DNA from: Amanita rubescens
Lineage: Eukaryota; Basidiomycota; Agaricomycetes; Agaricales; Amanitaceae
DNA length: 64,000 bases
NCBI GenBank assembly: GCA_015039365.1
Contig: WION01000084.1
Coordinates: 1 to 64,000, forward strand
Reading direction: 5' to 3'
The position numbers and the translations under genes are program-made. Below the pieces are notes generated by a model that saw only the letters and a list, made by a program, of their open reading frames with translations, had not been told where the DNA came from and did no database searches. Shown here in pieces: positions 45,719 to 58,010 of this stretch (position 1 is the stretch's first letter; the number at the start of each line of letters is the position of its first letter).

Positions 45719-46216
45719 ATGTTCGCCCCACTCATCATGAATCTTATGGAGCGCTATACGGAGAACCCCCAGGAAGCCATTGGAGATGGATGGTTTGGGC
45801 CGTGGAATGCAATCCTCACAACCCTCTTTCCCCCTGCCCAACGCTACTTTGTCACTCCGCACCGTCGCCCTCTTGATCCTGACAGTCATCTCATCATCGA
45901 GGTCGTGAAGCTGACTACTACAGCTCCAATCACATTACGCTCTGTCCTCATCATTGCAATCGGAAATGCCCAGCATTTGAAGCCTGGAATCCCAGTTCCT
46001 GAACGCGAGCTCAATCAACAAATAGACACTGCGTTCGCCGCCACCGCGCGTTCGAAGGTCTACTGGATTGAATCCATTGGACCACATTGGAGGTATGGTG
46101 TAAAGGAGGACGACGGACAAGATGTGCAGCCACTCATTGCGTGGCATGACACCACTCATGACCATGCCTCTTTTGACGACTTCCAAACTCTAACGGGTCT
46201 TGTCGCTGCTCTTTAG
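45719..46216 (+). CDS. Single-exon orphan protein
   Basis: ATG 45719 opens 165 codons: MFAPLIMNLMERYTENPQEA, WFGPWNAILTTLFPPAQRYF, IIEVVKLTTTAPITLRSVLI, KVYWIESIGPHWRYGVKEDD. The IxVVK...VLIIxIG...W pattern hints at a restriction-nuclease-like or ligand-binding alpha/beta fold but no catalytic motif is certain. No signal peptide. It sits between cyclophilin copies A and B. Confidence 0.6.
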   Translation: MFAPLIMNLMERYTENPQEAIGDGWFGPWNAILTTLFPPAQRYFVTPHRRPLDPDSHLIIEVVKLTTTAPITLRSVLIIAIGNAQHLKPGIPVPERELNQQIDTAFAATARSKVYWIESIGPHWRYGVKEDDGQDVQPLIAWHDTTHDHASFDDFQTLTGLVAAL

Positions 46217-46781
46217 TAAGTTATTTACAACCCACGGTCAACTTCCAACGCTCACCCGTGCCATGTGGTACAGGAGATTGACGTTGGTCGTGAGTGAGGG
46301 AATTATATGAGAATTTGTTGTTGCACCGTGAAGACGAGGCAAACCGATAATGCTTTTTATGGTTTACTGGGCTTGATGCATACTCATTGTGGCCCTACCC
46401 CGTTTTTCTTTTTTTTTCGTGCATGCACGCGAAAATGTTACGATAGATTGAAAACACGCTCTACCCTTCTGGGTCATTCATCACATTTGGTACGGGAGCG
46501 AGACGACGGCAGCAGAAGAGATCATACAATCTTGCGGTAGTTCAGAGTACCTTCAAGGGCTGACAGCAATTGTTCAATGGACCACCGTATGGAAGGCTTA
46601 GCGTGGTGATGTCTTATCGCCGTCGATCCCACCACCGTCACGATGCCATAGACAGGTTTTCCTAATCCGTTTGATAACTATGGTCGTTATGCTTCTAGCT
46701 ATCAGGACAAGACGACGTCGTAGTTTCCTATACTGCTCTTGTAAAACCCATCCATTGTGAACTTCACGAGCATACTGCCTT
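46217..46781. repeat. 3' flank of cyclophilin copy B, duplicated from copy A
   Basis: From about 46418 (GTGCATGCACGCGAAAATGT) the sequence matches 43805-44118 downstream of copy A. The duplication unit therefore includes about 310 bp of 3' flank. No gene. Confidence 0.7.
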
Positions 46782-47835
46782 CTACATTTCACCGCACTCT
46801 GTTCAACGACGATCAGCATACAACACGCAGCAATCCGACAGTGATAAACATACCAACTATCTTAACTGTCAACTTGGGTCTATTGTTCGGCCCAGTAGAC
46901 ACGTGCTCAATCTTGCGCAACGTGAGCATACCATCGATCACCCGTCCGAAAACGACATGTTTGCCGTCGAGGAAATCACATTTTGCGGTTGTGATGAAGA
47001 ACTATCACGTAAATGTATTGGGAATACGTATGTGTGGTGCTCGGACGTATGCGACTTACTTGGCTTCCGTTCGTGTTTGGGCCAGAGTTGGCCTGGATGG
47101 AAAAGAAAAAAAGGCCGAGTTAGCAGGCGTGACGACGGTTGAAAGAAGGACGGGGTGCTACCATGGAGAGTAAGCCGGGGCCTGCGTGTTTTTCAGTAAA
47201 ATTTTCATCCTATATTGGAAACAGGTCGGTATATTATGCCTAGGTTGAAAAGAGTCTATACGCACTGGAAATTTGTCTCCGTAGATTGAAAATGACCCCG
47301 TTCCATCGCCTTTGATGAAGTCTCCTCCTAGCGTTGATAGTCAGAGAGAAGCGGGCGCGGACTAGTGAATGGGCAGCAAGAACCTTGACACATAAAGTTG
47401 GGTACACTGAAACGCATGAGCGATCAACGTCATTTCCGAGAGCGAGACAATGTATCTTACACTCTGAGCTTGTTTAGAATCTATTCTCGCGCGAGAAACG
47501 AAACCCTCTCACCTGTGGAACGTCGCACCCTTATACCCCATCGGTCTCGCATTCACTCTAACCAAAAGGAAAATCATTACATCACCGATGTAATCCAAAT
47601 TTCGAAGTAAAGCACCTGTATTCTCCCGTGCATAGCTGTCTGAAATTTTCAGCGGTCCTGTATAACCCAACAACTTTGATGATCAGTCACTTCGACCGGT
47701 TTGAATGAGATGCGGAGAACACACTTGGGCACGATTTCACTGAACAGCTCCATCTTGAGTCTCCCTGCTGGAGTTTCTCCGATTTGGATGTCCATGAAGA
47801 CGATGGGACGTGTTACGGTAGGGCGTTGCGGACAT
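46782..47835 (-). pseudogene. Cyclophilin-H-like gene, copy B (early frameshift)
   Basis: More than 95% alike to copy A by eye, including introns. One extra base after the start (ATGTCCGCAACGCCC then TACC instead of ACGCC TACC) throws the first exon out of frame. Translation would have to begin at a downstream ATG ([12 protein letters not shown]). The C-terminal intron and CGEM stop exon are intact (stop 46784-46782). Confidence 0.65.
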
Positions 47836-49102
47836 GATGATGGTATAAATCCAAGAGTCGTGGATTACGTCAGCTGCGATATTGCTCGAGAACCAGCTAC
47901 ACACTCGCAACTCGGGGACGTGAAAACCCCTACCCTCCAAGTCCATCCCGAGACGTTCATTGAACTCGTCGAGACTACGGTTACAAGAGGTTTCATCTTG
48001 GACTCCGGTCTATACGATAGCTCGGAGAGATTCTGCGAGTTGCTCAGGGAAAACCGGAATGGACTACCTCCACGTAAGTATTTACAAGACATCTTGTTGT
48101 TTTAATGTTTATAACTTAAATAGTGCATCTATGTACCCGCTCGGCAGCGTCGACCTTTGATACCACTAGCCACGACCGCCTCTGGCTCGCACAGTGCCTC
48201 TGCCAACGCCATACGACGGCGAGACGCGGGCATAGGACACCTGCCAGGTAGCTGTAAAGTTCACCAGTCCCATCATCTAGTTCAAGGCACGTTTTCGTTG
48301 TTTCGTTGTTCCTGGTTAACCAACATTACTGATTCTATGGTATTAGATCTTGCAAATTATGATTAAAAAGTGTTATAAAACCATTTTTCCCAAAGTTTCA
48401 ACTATGGCCCCTTACTGATTACATATCCCCTCCTCCCCGTCCTCTATGTAACATTTGCGGACTTACCAGTTCATTACTGGGTACTAAGGTGGAGTTTCAG
48501 AGGGACGGTGAATGGTTTGCGCATACACGATGGAACCGCCTGGTGGTACAATAGCCACGAGTCGGTCAAAGGCGCTCCAACTCTTAGTATACATGTCGCG
48601 GACGAGGGCACGAGGAACGTTGGCATTTCTATCAGAAGAAATTAAGCGGTGCATACATGGAAACCGACCCGCTAGAAATGGCCGAAATGTACCCCCGCTT
48701 TTCGCCGGACTCTTGAACGGGATGAGGATATAGTAGTTTATACAAACGTGTAGGAATATATTGATGGGATAGGATCATTAGGATATTCATGGGTCCGAAA
48801 GATAAACATCGTTTGGCGATGGACATAGCGAGAGATATGTAGTAGCCGACCTTTTACTATTAGTGCAAGTACGAAGTTCGAACGTCCTGTCCTGCCTCGG
48901 GCCCTCTCAAATGATCTATCCCATGAGGCTTGATCTCGGTCGCGCTAGTGTCTTCTCGATGCGTAGTAGATATTGGACACGGCCACGGTCGCCTGCTTGC
49001 CCTCTTCAGAACTGTATAGATTATATACTGGATTAAAATTTTACTGACAACACATTCTGAACGTAACTACGGCGTCTGGCAGGGTACATTTAGCGTGAAG
49101 AG
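47836..49102. other. Region with gene fragments, no complete gene
   Basis: Plus-strand frame 47880-48074 reads TPTLQVHPETFIELVETTVT and GFILDSGLYDSSERFCELLR, followed by a GTAAGT donor. It looks like a real exon of an unidentified gene truncated by the duplication edge. A minus block near 48640-48480 (PRALVRDMYTKSWSAFDRL, VAIVPPGGSIVYAQTIH) may be another fragment. Nothing else recognised. Confidence 0.4.
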
Positions 49103-51531
49103 TTAATTCCGTGCCCATGCACCAAATTTGATGAATGAAAAGGGCAGTCGCCGCTTGCGTACGGTGGCAGTAGGCGAGTTGCGAATATCGTTTCTGTGCG
49201 GCGGGTTGTCAGGGCCTTATTGAATAAGCAGTTGCGCAAACATACCTAGACTCAAACTGCACCATAATGTCCAATACTTCCACCAGGTGGGCATAGTTGA
49301 CCGTTTGGTTTCGACCCTTCGCCAGTGCTGATGCAGTCTTGACGATATTCTTGATCTGTCTTCCATTGATATCTCTTTCAGCAAGGTCCCGTATCTGTTC
49401 AGGAGTCAGTGAATCAGATTCGTCTTGCTTGACCTTCCTGAGGAATCCCATCCAGATCTCCTTCCTTGCGTCCGAAGTGAGATCAGGATAATGTATGGAT
49501 ACGTGGATACGCGACTGGAAGGCCTCGTCGAATACGCTCACACGATTGGTTGTGAGAAAGAGAATACCATGGAAGTACCTGCATTCCCATGAATTTATTG
49601 TTGAAATTAAATGAACTAAGGGGACTTGACGTACTCTAGGTGACGAAGAAATACGGCGACCATCGCGTTTCGTTCCAGATCACGCAACGAACGTTCCTCC
49701 AAAAAGACATCGGCTTCGTCTATGACAACCACGGCATTCCAAATTGCCGTAATCTTGAAAACCCTTCTCAGTTCTTTATCGATTGAGCTAGCTGTGGCTC
49801 CTAGGTCACCGGCGCTAATAACATACAAAGGACGGTGTAGGCCTGTCGATAAAGACAAAGTTCTGTGAAATCTTCCTATACATCCGAGTAAAGCGGAAAC
49901 ATACATTCGCTGATTGCCTCCACAGTCAACGACTTCCCAACACCAGGCTTTCCGAAAAGGTCAACGACCAGCCCACGACCCTTCCCTTGTATGAAATCAT
50001 CGAAACGTGATTCGTTATGATCCTTCACAAGAGCCTTGATGAGTTCCTTCTGGTTCGGAGGTAAGACGAGGTTGGTAAATAAATTGTCGTTCCACTCGAT
50101 TTCTTGCACCAAACGAACGCAAAATGCCACTGGAGGATGGTTGTAAGTGATGAATCCCTCCAAAATGTCGCATTGAACTTACACCACAGATTGTTCGAAA
50201 GGCTGAAGCCATATACCATGGCCGGAGTAAGAAGAAGGGCGTAGTTGTCAAGACCTAAGGTCACTTAAGTACGAATTCAGATAGTTATGAGTCGTGGCAT
50301 ATAATCACTCTTGAGAGAACCGTGTGCTTTGGGGATGTCATGATTGTACTCGAAGGCGGAAAAAGTTTCTGCCAACGTAATCAATTCGAATACGAACCCT
50401 GTGTAGGACTGAAACATACGGCGATCAACGATGATACGGCCAGTGATCTAAAATGGCAAACTTGTTAATAATCAACAGTGAGAGTCAGGAGAGTGGTTTA
50501 CGGACCAGGCATCTCTCAGGTGGGGTTGGTTTACCGAACAGGAATCTCGGATATTTTTCTTCGACGAAGTGGAAGGCGATCCCATCGTAGCGCCGATGGT
50601 TAATCGCAGTCAAGTTGGACCATGTCTTGCCTCGCTTCATTAGGTCTTCCATCAGTGTTTTCGTCGAAGGGTACCACTCAATCGGATAGGTGGGCAGAGA
50701 AGTGATCGGCACAGAACCATCGAAAATGTTTAGCTCAAAACACGCGTGTGCAAATCCGAATAATGAATTATTGGTCTCAGCCACATCTACATATTCGCAG
50801 TGAAGTTTCCAGTGCGCTGGTTTCCCATGGTTTTCAGTTTCTTTGGATGCTCTGATGAGGCGAACTGCGCGGGGTTCGGATGTTACCGTACAACTGGTGT
50901 ACAAAATGACCCCTGGCGTAAGGATCGACCAGAGCAGATCAAAAGTAATTCTCCCCTGTTCGTTGAGAGACTGGAGATTCTGGAGGACCCGAGCGTGGCT
51001 GGTCTTCAGGTATCCTAGAAGGTGCGTGAGGTGTGAAATCGTAGTACTCTCGTCCTCGGATTTCTGGATCTTCTTGTCCAGAGAGGAAAGGTGACGGTCG
51101 AGAACGGGGATAAATGGGATAAGACTTTCCGGCTCGATAGCCAAAGGTTGCGCCGTCCAAGAGATCGCCCGGTTGTCGCCAATGACCTCTCTCCCTACAT
51201 CCCTGAGCCACGAACTTTGAATTTGGTATACTGTTGTGATGGTTGGCACGTCCGAGTCGCCGGTCGAGGAAAATCTGCGATTTACTAAGAATACATATGA
51301 TGCGAACGCGTCCTCGTCCTTCTGCGACGTTTGAACCTTCTCTGCCCAGGACCGTGTGCTGGGGTCGTACACCGTATCAACGATTTTCACCTCACACACA
51401 GTGCCAGGCGCTATTGAACGGTCGGACTCCTGCATAGTACTCGATGCTGGTTGGATGTTGTCGTGGGCTTCTGGTTCCCGTATACCGTTGGCTTGAGTAG
51501 GAGAGAAACCTTGGGGTGAAGTTCGTGCCAT
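49103..51531 (-). CDS. AAA+ ATPase with DUF7025-type N-terminal region
   Basis: ATG 51531 (MARTSPQGFSPTQANG); the longer frame to 51561 begins with GTG. The N-terminal ~340 residues (SLIPFIPVLDRHLSSLDKKI, RHYDG-like NHRRYDGIAFHFVEEKYPRF) match the region usually preceding the ATPase in this fungal family. Walker A is LFGKPGVGKSLTVEAISE and Walker B VVVIDEADVFLEER, followed by FLTTNRVSVFDEAFQSRIHV (sensor 1 and arginine finger) and LAERDINGRQIKNIVKTA (sensor 2). Several introns lie between 50510 and 49570. The last exon probably ends RRLPFSFIKFGAWARN at 49103. Role: ATP-driven remodelling of unknown substrates. The Walker motifs are complete, so activity is likely. Confidence 0.75.
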
Positions 51532-51932
51532 CTGATTGGATGTGTGGTCGCCCTGCCGCACTCCTTATGAGCAAAGGAGACAGAACTGAACAGTGTTTCA
51601 TATCACACTAGGCGCTTGATGGTGTGTATATAATATATTGAATGTGGCAGTGGCACCACTGGCACGCACAGCATGGACAGGATAATTTAGGCAGGTGGAA
51701 GTGACTAGTGAATAATCAGGAGGGTACGTAATCCAATCGACATGGGCACAGAAATCCGGCGGCCAATTGTCAAATTGCTGTAATACAGCCTGTGCTGGCA
51801 CAGCCTGTTGTGCCACCATGTGCTCCGTTTACAATTGAGTATGTCCCTCGTCTGAAAGCACCGCTTAGGATGACACCCCCTATTTAACGTTACTCAGTCT
51901 TACGAGTCCGGAAATCCACTATTTTGCCAAGG
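51532..51932. promoter_or_regulatory. Divergent intergenic region between AAA ATPase and NACHT-TPR genes
   Basis: About 400 bp with no gene. It serves as upstream region for both neighbours. No specific elements identified. Confidence 0.4.
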
Positions 51933-54900
51933 ATGTTCCGTTGGCTATTCGGACGGAAATCAGCGACTAGTACGTCTCCAGTAAGGGTTCCGGGAACATT
52001 GACAAACGACGCTGTTGACCTAGGATCCACGACCGAATCATTTTTTCTACGAATGAGGAGAATGTTAGGCAGACTCTTCAGAGCGTCCACCTCTCCAGCA
52101 GCAGCACCCGGTAAGCATTGGTCCGCGACCAACGCGCCTTTATCCGCAACTAACGGATCCATTGTCAACGAATCTCGCCCCAGAGGGCACCGTACCGAGC
52201 AAGCCTGCCGTTGCGTTTGGATGGGATGTTATTGATTGCGTCGTGCCAATTCTGACCATCGCGAAGGATGCTCTGTCAGGCAACCCATTCCAGGGCGTCG
52301 TTGCTGGACCTTTACAAGTTCTGAAGACCTTGCAGGCGAGAGAGAGATCATTTTGCTGGGGATAACAGCTGACGAACTTTATTGAAGACCAACCATTCCA
52401 ATAACGATCGACTGAACCAACTTGTGGACCGGCTGGAAGAGATTCGGGCGATCATTGACTACACAACTCCGGACAAGAGACAATCCTTTCCGACAAGGCT
52501 CAAAGCAAATTGCGAAATATTTTCCAAGTGCGTTGATCCTTGCTGTTACAGGCTTCGTATTTATCCTATCCCCAGCGCGCTAGAAGAGATCGCGCGGAAC
52601 TTGAACGATTTGAAAGCTCGAAATTTGGGCCACAAGTACTTCGCCCATGAGGTCATCGCTGGAGCCCTGGAAAGTGCCACAGCTAGAATCAATGCCGCTC
52701 TGCAGCAGTTCAATGTACGTGGTCCTCACACCTGTTTATCTGTGCGAACATAATTCCTTGTAAAGGCTGCCGGGTCTATCCAAACGCAAATTGAGCTGGG
52801 AAAGCAAGGTCAGCTCTGTTCAGTATATGTCACCTACAACTGATTGTTACTTACTGGGCTCTTCAGCACGTATGAACCTCTTGACGACGTGCCTGTCGCA
52901 TGAGCCCGACAGTAACTACAACTCAAAAACGGAAAATGGTGAACCTCATGTGTGTTTCGAAAACACCCGGACTGAGATCCTCAAAATGATCTACGAGTGG
53001 TTCGAAGCCCCGGATAGCAAACCCTTCTTCTGGCTCTCCGGTATGGCCGGGACTGGCAAGTCCACAATAGCCAGAACCGTCGCAAAGCACTTGGAGGACA
53101 AAAACATGCTAGGTGGTAGTTTTTTCTTTTCCAAATGGGAGTTCCATATAACAGATCCTTTCGCCGTTTTCCCAAATCTTGCATATCAGCTCTGTCTCCG
53201 CGATGACTCGTTCTTTGAACATATTAACCAATCGCCTGCAACGATCCGTTACGTCGTCACGTCAAGATCTCTGGAAAAGCAATTCAACGAGCTAATACTC
53301 GAACCTTTGAAGAAAAACCAGTCTCGCTATAAGTCTCTTATGATCATCATAGATGCACTCGATGAGGGCGACGAAGACGCGACATGTATCATCTCCCACC
53401 TCGCGCGTGGAATATCTCACCTCCCTTTCCGTCTCAAAGTCTTGGTCACCAGTCGACGACAGTCAGATGATTCCTCCCTGTCCGTACCCACCGCATCCTC
53501 TGCTTTTCAAGATTTCCAACTGCACAATATCGAAGCGTCAATCGTTCAAAACGATATCAGGCACTACCTCTCCTCGAAACTAGGAGCTCTAGGGATCGCC
53601 CCTCCATGGCCCACCCCAGAAGACATGGCGGCCCTCGTTTCCAAGGCAAAAAATCTGTTCATCTTTGCTACCACTGCCGTGAATTTTATAGGCGATCGTC
53701 GCTGGTCCAACCCACAAAAACAACTCGAACGCTTACTTTTGACCACAGCCGACGAACATACTCACTGGCATGAGTTGGATGCCATGTACCGCCGGGTGCT
53801 CGAAGATGCACTCCCTCGGCCCGACAAGGCGCTCGTGGAACGTTTCCAGAAGGTTGTGGGTGCGATCATCCTCCTCCGGAGTCCATTGTCCGTAGCGTCA
53901 TTAGAGGCTCTGCTCGACATACAAGATCCCATAGCCATCGAGACTGTGGCGTTGCTGCATTCGGTTTTCATTGTACCGGATGAGCATGCAGACCCAAAAG
54001 GCATACGCTCTTTTCATCCGTCCTTCCCCGAGTTTCTCGTGAAGCGATGCTCGACTCAGGATCCTTTCTACATCAACGAAAAGGAACATCATACAAGGCT
54101 TGCTATGCTTTGTCTCCGATACCTCAACGAGATCGAAGAACATCCCATGGACCGCTTGGACGGCTATCCCATCCCTCTCCATGTGAAGTACGCTTGCTTG
54201 CATTGGAGTGACCATGTATCCAATGCGTTGGCTAATGACGATCTCCTGGGAGCGCTGGATATTTTCAGTCGCCAGTATTTATTGCGCTGGGTAGAACTGC
54301 TGCACTATATTAAGCATGGTTGGCAGCATGTATACTTAGATCTAATTCAATTCCGCGAATGGGCTGTAAGTCTTCCTTTAAAAATGGCACTAAATGGTAA
54401 TCTTATATGTTACCTCTCGTTCAGAAGACATTAGACGGTCGCGATGATCTTGTCATGTTACTCAATGATGCCATATGGTTCGTTCCCGCATACCTGGACA
54501 GCGCCGGATTGCGCTTGCGACAATGCGGACGGGACGAAGAGGGCAGGATGCTATGGTCATCAGCCGAAGCGATCTATCAAACAAATTGCATGAGTTTTGA
54601 AAATGTCAAAAGACATGCGGTCTTTCATCCTCGTGAAGGTGGAGGCCTCTACTTTCTCTTCAAGGTTCCGCCGAACGGCCGAAGGCAAGTTGAAGAGGCA
54701 TTAGAGGTATTCCGGGAAGCTGCAAATATGCGCGCATCCTGGGTTGCGAACGGACCAGACACACTCCGATTCGAAGTGTGCTATTTTTTTTATCGGCTTA
54801 GTTCATTGCTATATGAGATGAAGCATCTCAAAGTGGCTTTAGATGTTACCGAAAAGGCGATTTTTATTTACAGAGCCTTGATTGACAACCACCCTGACGT

Positions 54901-56227
54901 TCCAGAAGTGGATCCCGACGACACCGATGGTTGGGTTCGTCGTTTTGCTGGTATCCAAAAATTCGATCTATTCCCCAATAGGGCCGAGGTGTCTTTCCAA
55001 ACTCATAAAGTACCCGCAGCTTATCCTTCCAAGCACCCGGGCTGGTTTTTAGAAAAATGGCTTGCCTTCAACTGGAGAGTTTGTGCATGCGCCGAGTCGC
55101 AAAGCCTGGAGAGAGGGTTAGAGGAGAGTGAGAAGACCGTCGTGCTTTGTCGCAGTTTGGCCGCTGACCGGCCACGCGTCTTCCGAAAGGCGCTAGCTCT
55201 CTCGCTGAATAACCTTGGTTTTTCTCACTATAAGACGGGCGACTTGGAGAAGGGTCTACCAGTTATGGAGGAGGCTGTATCGGTTTATCGCGATTTGGCC
55301 ACTATCCACCGAGACAAATTCCGAGAGGAGTTGGCCACCTTGCTGAATAACGTTGGCATTTTCTGCCGTAAGGCGGAAAACTTTGAGAAGGGTCTAATAG
55401 CCGCAGAGGAGGCATCATCTTTCCATCGCGATTTGGCTGCAATCAAACCAGACATATTCCGACAGAAGCTGGTCACGTCGCTAGGTAACCTTGGTTATTT
55501 TCACTTTAAGATGGGGAACTTTGAGAAGGGTCTACTAGTCGCGGAGGAGGCTGTATCGATTTGTCGTGATTCGGCCGCTACCCAACCGTTCCGAGCGCTG
55601 CTGGTCCCCTCACTGAATAATCTCAGTTGTTTATACTCTAAGAGGGGCAACTTTGAGAAGGGTCTACTAGTCGCGGAGGAGGCTGTATTGATTTGTCGTG
55701 AATCGGCCGCTGACGTAGTATCCCGAGACTGGCTCGAGCTGCTGGCCCTCTTGTTGAACAACCTTAGTTGGAGGTTGCAAGCACTCGGTCGATGTAGCGA
55801 AGCATTGGAATTCGCACAGGAGTCTCTCGAGTTAACTCGTGCTCTCGCTGCCGGAGAATTCGCACCTTCATCTTTTCAAGCCCACCTTCCTGATATGTTA
55901 GACACGGCTGTGGTGTCTCTACAGAAACTTGATCAACATGACGAAGCGCAGCAAGTTGGGCACAAGACGGTAGTCATCGGGTGGCCAATTTTGGAGACCG
56001 GCCCCGGAGATGTAGAAATGCGGGAATCTCCTTTGGAATCTCTCAAGCGGATGGAGGAGGTATATGAGTTGAGGAAGGAGATTGCATCAATCAAGCAGGG
56101 CCCTCAGGCTTGTGACTTTGATATACATAATGGCACTGCCCAGTCTCCACTGCTGGGCAGTTACTGGAGGTGCGCGCTTTGCCTGAGGTATATGGTCGGT
56201 TTTCTCTCTCTCGAATTATCAGTATGA
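51933..56227 (+). CDS. NLR-like protein: helical N-domain, NACHT NTPase, TPR repeats
   Basis: ATG 51933 (MFRWLFGRKSATST). Introns inferred: 52111-52183, 52336-52387 (GC donor), 52715-52765, 52809-52866 and 54366-54424. The N-terminal helical region (GWDVIDCVVPILTIAKDALS, RLNQLVDRLEEIRAIIDYTT) resembles effector or adaptor domains of fungal NLRs but I cannot name it. NACHT: Walker A LSGMAGTGKSTIARTVAKHL, Walker B LMIIIDALDEGDED, then VTSRRQSDD. C-terminal half: about six ~42-residue TPR/kinesin-light-chain-like repeats (for example LNNLGFSHYKTGDLEKGLPV, LGNLGYFHFKMGNFEKGLLV). The N-domain/NACHT/TPR layout is that of fungal nonself-recognition and programmed-cell-death receptors. That role is inferred from family. 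Confidence 0.8.
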
Positions 56228-56597
56228 ATCATCTCGCGAGGAAGGGTGCACGTACACATCCCAAATGCAGTATTTACATGCAAATTTCCATACGTTCTTA
56301 ATAAGATTGAGTCGGGGAGGTTCTTCCCAGTGCAAAATCCGTTGTTGAGATTCACTCATACCAGGTATAGTGCGGAGGTGGCACCTGAAGGGACTGAAAT
56401 TAAGACTGCTCTTGAAGATGTAGAGAGCGTGCGGATTCGGCCGGTTTAACCAGTGCCGGTGAACCGGTGACCGTGAGTACGACAGTGTCGCATTTGGGGG
56501 ATCCCGAACTCGTCACAGCAACTCCAACTCTAACAATTAGTTTCTTATACTGCTCTTGCAAAACTCATCCATTGTGAACTTCACGACCATACTACTT

Positions 56598-58010
56598 CTA
56601 CATTTCACCGCACTCTGTTCAACGACGATCAGCATACAACACGCAGAAATCCGACGCGATAAACATGTCAACTTGGGTCTATTGTTCGGCCCAGTAGACA
56701 CGTGCTCAATCTTGCGCAACGTGAGCATACCATCGATCACCCGTCCGAAAACGACATGTTTGCCGTCGAGGAAATCACATTTTGCGGTTGTGATGAAGAA
56801 CTATCATGTAAATGTGTTGGGAATACGTATGTGTGGTGCTCGAACGTATGCGACTTACTTGGCTTCCGTTCGTGTTTGGGCCAGAGTTGGCCTGGATGGA
56901 AAAGAAAAAAAAGCCGAGTTAGCAGGCGTGACGATAGTTGAAAGAAGGACGGGGTGCTACCATGGAGAGTAAGCCGGGGACTGCGTGTTTTTCGGTAAAG
57001 TTTTCATCCTATATTGGAAACAGGTCGGTAGCCTCCGCGCTACGGACAAGCCGGCGGTCCCACCTCCGACGACGATCTTTCATATTAGATGAACATTGGC
57101 CAACATACGGTGCGAGAGATAGAACCTACATAACTGTAAAAAGTCAATGACTTTGCCGAACGGAATACGTTCAACGCTTACTCGAACACGGAGTTGGCCA
57201 GGATTTGCTCCCCAAGAGAGGTAGATTCATTGAGAAAAACCAGCGTAGCATTCGCGATGCCTATTGCAGCAAGCAGCGCTGCGACAAGTCCCCGTACCAT
57301 GAGAGGAAACGAGAGTCGTTCAAAGGAAGGACGGACGAGAAATATATTTTGCATCAAATCTTCGCCCACACGGTCGCACATGCGCAATTGCTGGCGTGTG
57401 ATGCGCATATTATGCCTAGGTTGAAAAGAGTGTATACGCACTGGAAATTTATCTCCGTAGATTGAAAATGACCCCGTCCCATCGCCTTTGATGAAGTCTC
57501 CTCCTAGCGTTGATAGTCAGACAGAAGCGCGCGCGGACTAGTGAATGGGCAAAAAGAACCTTGACACATAAAGTTGGGTACACTGAAACGCGTGAGCGAT
57601 CAACGTCATTTCCGAGAGCGAGACAATGTATCTTACACTCTGAGCTTGTTTAGAATCTATTCTCGCGCGAGAAACGAAACCCTCTCACCTGTGGAACGTC
57701 GCACCCTTATACCCCATCGGTCTCGCATTCACTCTAACCAGAAGGAAAATCATTACATCACCGATGGTGACCCAAATTTCGAAGTAAAGCACCTGCATTC
57801 TCCCGTGCATAGCTGTCTGAAATTTTCAGCGGTCCTGTATAACCCAACAACTTTGATGATCAGTCATTCGACCGGTTTGGATAAGATGCGGAGAACACAC
57901 TTGGGCACGATTTCACTGAACAGCTCCATTTTGAGTCTTCCTGCTGGAGTCTCTCCGATTTGGATGTCCATGAAGACGATGGGACGTGTTACGGTGGGCG
58001 TTGCGGACAT
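56598..58010 (-). pseudogene. Cyclophilin-H-like gene, copy C (C-terminus altered, intron insertion)
   Basis: Start 58010 ([13 protein letters not shown]) and exons as in copy A. Two differences. First, the end of the penultimate exon with its donor is deleted (KLTVKIV lost; reads [11 protein letters not shown]), so the CGEM exon can no longer be joined. Second, about 385 bp of foreign sequence (57028-57412) sits in the intron after IYGDKFP. Probably non-functional or encoding a protein with a changed C-terminus. Confidence 0.65.
57028..57412. other. 385-bp insertion in an intron of cyclophilin copy C
   Basis: Copies A and B read GGTCGGTA then TATTATGCC without interruption; copy C has 385 bp between. 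No target-site duplication is evident beyond the TATA context. A minus frame contains LMVRGLVAALLAAIGIANAT, a membrane-like helix, so the insert may be an exon fragment of another gene. Confidence 0.6.

Noticed and set aside
52526..52552. Short GT-AG interval in the NLR N-terminal region read as an intron
   Set aside because: Only about 24 nt, below a workable intron length; read-through keeps the frame.
57028..57412. Intronic insertion in cyclophilin copy C as a TA-target DNA transposon
   Set aside because: Comparison with copies A and B shows no extra TA and no terminal inverted repeats.
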